From: Glycomyces amatae
GTDB taxonomy: Bacteria > Actinomycetota > Actinomycetes > Mycobacteriales > Micromonosporaceae
NCBI RefSeq assembly: GCF_020991375.1
Contig: NZ_JAJLQZ010000009.1
Span: 172,460-236,459 of the forward strand
DNA: 64,000 bases
Reading direction: 5' to 3'
Both the position numbers and the translations under genes were made by a program. Position 1 is the stretch's first letter. Each line of letters begins with the position of its first letter. The notes under the pieces were generated by a model that did not search any database, was not told where the DNA came from, and saw nothing but the letters and a program-made list of their open reading frames with translations. Shown piece by piece: positions 61,094 through 64,000 of this stretch.

Positions 61094-62194
61094 ATGACGA
61101 AAACGGGTACGAACACGACTGTCAAGACCGCGACCGCCAAGACCGCGACGCTGTGCAAGCGCTGCGGGACGCCGATTCCGCAGCAGCCCGGGCGCGGGCG
61201 CCCGCGCCTGTACTGCGCCGAGGGCGACTGCGCCGCCCAGGCCAAGCGCCAGCGGGAGCTGCGCCGCGCCACCCCGGGCCTGGAGGGCGCCCTGGCGCGG
61301 GCCGAGGAGCTGTACGAGCAGATCGAGCAGTCCATGGCCTCGGCGCTGGCGCCGCTGGCCGAGGCCCTGCGGGCCGAGACGGATCCGGCCGAGGTCGAGG
61401 CCCGGCTCGCCGAGGTCCGGTCCGATGCCGCCGGTGCGGTGGCCGCCGCCCGGGCCGAGCGCGACGAGGTCGCCGCTCGTGCGGCGTCGCTGCGTGAGGA
61501 GCTCGCCGCCGCGCAGGCCGAGGCCGAGCGGGCCGCGGCGGGGTTGGAGGCGGCGGAGGTGCGGGCGAAGGAGGCCGTGTCCGCCCGGTTGGAGGCGGTC
61601 AGGGCCGCTGAGGCCGCTCGGGAGGAGACGGCAGCGGCGCAGGAGGCGGCCGGCGAGGCGGCTCGGGTCCGGGCGGCGGCCGAGGCCGATGCGGCTTCGG
61701 CGCGTGAGGCGGCGCGGTCGGCGCTGGTGGAGCGGGACGCGGCGGTGTCCGGTCGTGAGGCCGCCGAGCAGGCGGCCGTGTCGGCGCAGGGCGAGGCGGC
61801 GCAGGCGCGGGCGCGGGCCGAGGAGGTCGCCGCGGAGGCGGCCGAGGCGTTGCGGGCCGGTGAGGCGGCGTTGGAGCGGGCCGAGACGCGGACGCTGGCG
61901 GTGGCCGCCGAGCGGGATGCGGAGCGGTCGCGGGTGGAGTCGCTGGTGGCGGAGGTGGCGGTGGCGCGTCGTGATGCCGAGCAGGCGAGCGGTCTGGCGG
62001 CTGAGCGTGCGGCGGCGTTGTCGGGTGTGCAGGCGGAGTTGTCGGCGGCGGTGGGTGATGCGCGGGTGTCGGCGTCGCGGTTGGAGGCGGCGCAGGCCGG
62101 TGCTGTCGAGGCGCGGGGGGAGGCGGCGGTGTGGCGTGAGCGGGCGCTGGCGGCGGAGGCGCGGTTGGTCGAGCGGGAGCGCCGGAGGGAGTAG
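61094..62194 (+). CDS. Zinc-ribbon/coiled-coil protein, KfrA-like in shape
   Basis: 366 residues. A short polar N-terminus is followed by a Cys motif (CKRCGTPIPQQPGRGRPRLYCAEGDC, shown here in parts CKRCGTPIP and RPRLYC) at about 21-46. A continuous Ala/Glu/Arg coiled coil then runs from about 60 to 366. A similar zinc ribbon with the GRGRPR-YC wording occurs in proteins of actinomycete plasmids and integrative elements. Long alanine-rich coiled coils recall KfrA, a plasmid DNA-binding and segregation protein. Function here is inferred only. Confidence 0.75.
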   Translation: MTKTGTNTTVKTATAKTATLCKRCGTPIPQQPGRGRPRLYCAEGDCAAQAKRQRELRRATPGLEGALARAEELYEQIEQSMASALAPLAEALRAETDPAEVEARLAEVRSDAAGAVAAARAERDEVAARAASLREELAAAQAEAERAAAGLEAAEVRAKEAVSARLEAVRAAEAAREETAAAQEAAGEAARVRAAAEADAASAREAARSALVERDAAVSGREAAEQAAVSAQGEAAQARARAEEVAAEAAEALRAGEAALERAETRTLAVAAERDAERSRVESLVAEVAVARRDAEQASGLAAERAAALSGVQAELSAAVGDARVSASRLEAAQAGAVEARGEAAVWRERALAAEARLVERERRRE

Positions 62195-62377
62195 TGCTGC
62201 TCCCCCGCGTCGGTGCGCGTGGTTGGCCTGTTTCGGTGCGGGGGTCGCGGCGGTGTCCTGTGGGCGCCGCCGCGTCTTGACGGGTGCTCCCCCGGTGTAC
62301 GCGTGGGTGGCGACCGTTGCCTTGTTGCGGAAATTCGTGTTTTGTGGCCTGTTCGGGGGGCCGTTACGGTCGTTCGC

Positions 62378-63835
62378 ATGGACATGGAGTGGAGTTTTGC
62401 GACGGCCGAGGCGCTCGTGGCGGCCTTGCGCGCCGGTGCGGTGACGTCGGTGGAGTTGACCGATGCGGCCATCGCTCGTATCGAGCGGGACGACGAGGCG
62501 ATCAATGCGGTCTGCGTGCCGGACTTCGAGCGGGCGCGGGCGGCGGCGCATCGCGCCGATCGGGCGCGTGCCGGGGGTGGGGACCGGCCGCTGCTCGGTG
62601 TGCCGGTGACGGTCAAGGAGTCGTACGACATGGCGGGTCTGCCCACGACGTGGGGCATGCCGCAGTACCGGGACTTCGTGCCGGTCGAGGACGCGGTGCA
62701 GGTGTCGCGGTTGCGGGCCGCCGGTGCGGTGGTGCTCGGGAAGACCAATGTGCCGCTGGGGTTGCAGGACATCCAGAGTTTCAACGAGATCTACGGGACC
62801 ACGAACAATCCGTGGGATCGTGGGCGCACGTCGGGCGGGTCCTCCGGCGGGTCGGCGGCGGCGCTGGCGTCCGGGTTCGGTGCGCTGTCGATCGGTTCGG
62901 ACCTGGCCGGTTCGCTGCGCACCCCTGCGCATTTCTGCGGGGTCTACGCGCACAAGCCGACGCTGGGGCTGGTGCCGACCCGCGGGATGGCCGCGCCGCC
63001 GGCGCCGCCGTGGCCGGTGGACCTCGATCTGGCCGTCGCGGGTCCGATGGCGCGCAGCGCCCGTGACCTTGAGTTGCTGTTGGAGGTCATGGCGGGGCCG
63101 GATCCGTTGACGTTCGGGAAGGCGTACGGGTTGGCGTTGCCGCCGGCGCGGCATGAGCGGTTGGGCGATTTCCGGGTGCTGGTCGTGGACGGGCATCCGT
63201 TCATGCCGACCGGGTCGGCGGTGCGGGCGGGTGTGGAGCGGGTGGCGGAGGCGCTGGTCGCGGGTGGTGCCCGGGTGGAGCGGCATAGCCCGTTGCTGCC
63301 GGATCTGGGCGAGGCCGCGAGGCTGTACATGCAGTTGCTGTTCTCGGGTTCGGTGGCGCGTTTTCCCGTCGAGGCGTATGAGCGGTTGCGGGTCCGCGCC
63401 GCCGGGTTGAGCGTAGAGGACGGGAGTCTGCATGCGGCGCGGTTGCGGGCGATGGTGTTCAGCCACCGGGATTGGCTCGAGGTGACGGCTCGTCGTGAGC
63501 TGCATCGGCATCTGTGGCGGGAGTGCTTCGCCGAGTTCGATGTCGTGGTGTGTCCGATCACGCCGACTCCGGCGTTCGCGCATGATCATGACCCGGATCT
63601 GCTGGGGCGTCGGATCGATGTCGACGGGGTCGAGTGCGCGTACTTCGATCAGCTGGTGTGGGCGGGTGTGGCCACTATGCCGGGTCTGCCCGCCACGGCG
63701 GTGCCTGCGGGCTGTTCTTCGGAGGGTCTGCCGGTGGGGGTGCAGCTGGTCGGTCCGATGTTCGAGGACCGTACTCCCCTGCGGTTGGCGGGGTTGCTGG
63801 AGGAGCGGGTGGGGGGTTTCGCGGCGCCGGGGTAG
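62378..63835 (+). CDS. Amidase signature-family enzyme
   Basis: 485 residues from ATG 62378. Ser-cisSer-Lys triad: Lys80 (VTVKESYD), cis-Ser156 (SGGSSGGSAAA) and Ser179 (SDLAGSLRTP). Hydrolyses an amide; substrate unknown. No GatB or GatC gene is adjacent, so it is not GatA. Codon use shifts to G-ending codons compared with the region before 60 kb. Confidence 0.93.
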   Translation: MDMEWSFATAEALVAALRAGAVTSVELTDAAIARIERDDEAINAVCVPDFERARAAAHRADRARAGGGDRPLLGVPVTVKESYDMAGLPTTWGMPQYRDFVPVEDAVQVSRLRAAGAVVLGKTNVPLGLQDIQSFNEIYGTTNNPWDRGRTSGGSSGGSAAALASGFGALSIGSDLAGSLRTPAHFCGVYAHKPTLGLVPTRGMAAPPAPPWPVDLDLAVAGPMARSARDLELLLEVMAGPDPLTFGKAYGLALPPARHERLGDFRVLVVDGHPFMPTGSAVRAGVERVAEALVAGGARVERHSPLLPDLGEAARLYMQLLFSGSVARFPVEAYERLRVRAAGLSVEDGSLHAARLRAMVFSHRDWLEVTARRELHRHLWRECFAEFDVVVCPITPTPAFAHDHDPDLLGRRIDVDGVECAYFDQLVWAGVATMPGLPATAVPAGCSSEGLPVGVQLVGPMFEDRTPLRLAGLLEERVGGFAAPG

Positions 63836-63870
63836 GGGGTTCGGGTGGGGGTCGGGGCGCCGCGGGGGGG

Positions 63871-64000
<130 letters not shown>

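Overview
The window is chromosomal DNA from a very GC-rich actinomycete. Third codon positions are almost all G or C, start codons are a mix of ATG, GTG and TTG, and the gene families are typical of the group: TIGR03083/mycothiol-type DinB proteins, a DUF3516 helicase, LacI, PadR and TetR regulators, and a Kup transporter. Genus cannot be fixed from this sequence alone. No rRNA, tRNA or CRISPR array was seen. All calls come from reading translated motifs; no database search was possible.

Region 1 (1-8510) is a class II lanthipeptide locus. A LanM synthetase (N-terminal part only) and an actagardine/mersacidin-type precursor peptide lie on the minus strand. A plus-strand operon diverges from them: a small HlyD-like membrane protein, a LanT peptidase/ABC exporter, a DUF305 membrane protein, an FtsX-type permease and a LuxR-type regulator with a degenerate receiver domain. 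LanT would cut the leader after Gly-Gly and export the modified peptide.

Region 2 (8517-24239) is mixed metabolism: a LacI regulator with a GH51 arabinofuranosidase and a candidate operator, PnuC-NadR for nicotinamide riboside salvage, Kup, a lipoprotein, a PadR regulator with an operator, a MurA-like paralogue, LysR, small membrane and zinc-ribbon proteins, an orphan NarL-type response regulator, YigZ, a GH43 glycosidase and TetR.

Region 3 (24240-40465) starts with a Rox-like rifamycin monooxygenase that has a short upstream leader ORF. MarR and EamA follow, then an MDR oxidoreductase under a twin-operator promoter, ArfB, a phosphotransferase, large membrane proteins, a DUF3516 helicase and two exonuclease III paralogues flanking a membrane protein.

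Region 4 (40466-45531) is a scar zone: a MITE-like inverted repeat, an IS481-family 5' remnant, a LysR and an MFS gene that both lost their 5' halves at a single junction, an Ogt plus Ada-AlkA alkylation-repair pair, and an orphan tyrosine recombinase.

Region 5 (45572-63835) is ordinary accessory and core chromosome: an AKR/MerR pair, a nucleotidyltransferase/P-loop kinase/aminoglycoside-kinase-like operon, a TmrB-like ATPase, BNR-MoaD, FKBP, MarR/SDR, Lrp/APC permease-rhomboid, VOC, DUF1963, a zinc-ribbon coiled-coil protein behind an AT-rich island, and an amidase.

The last 130 bases are suspect. A poly-G tract is followed by a 44-base inverted copy of sequence from 58355-58398, which looks like an assembly fold-back.
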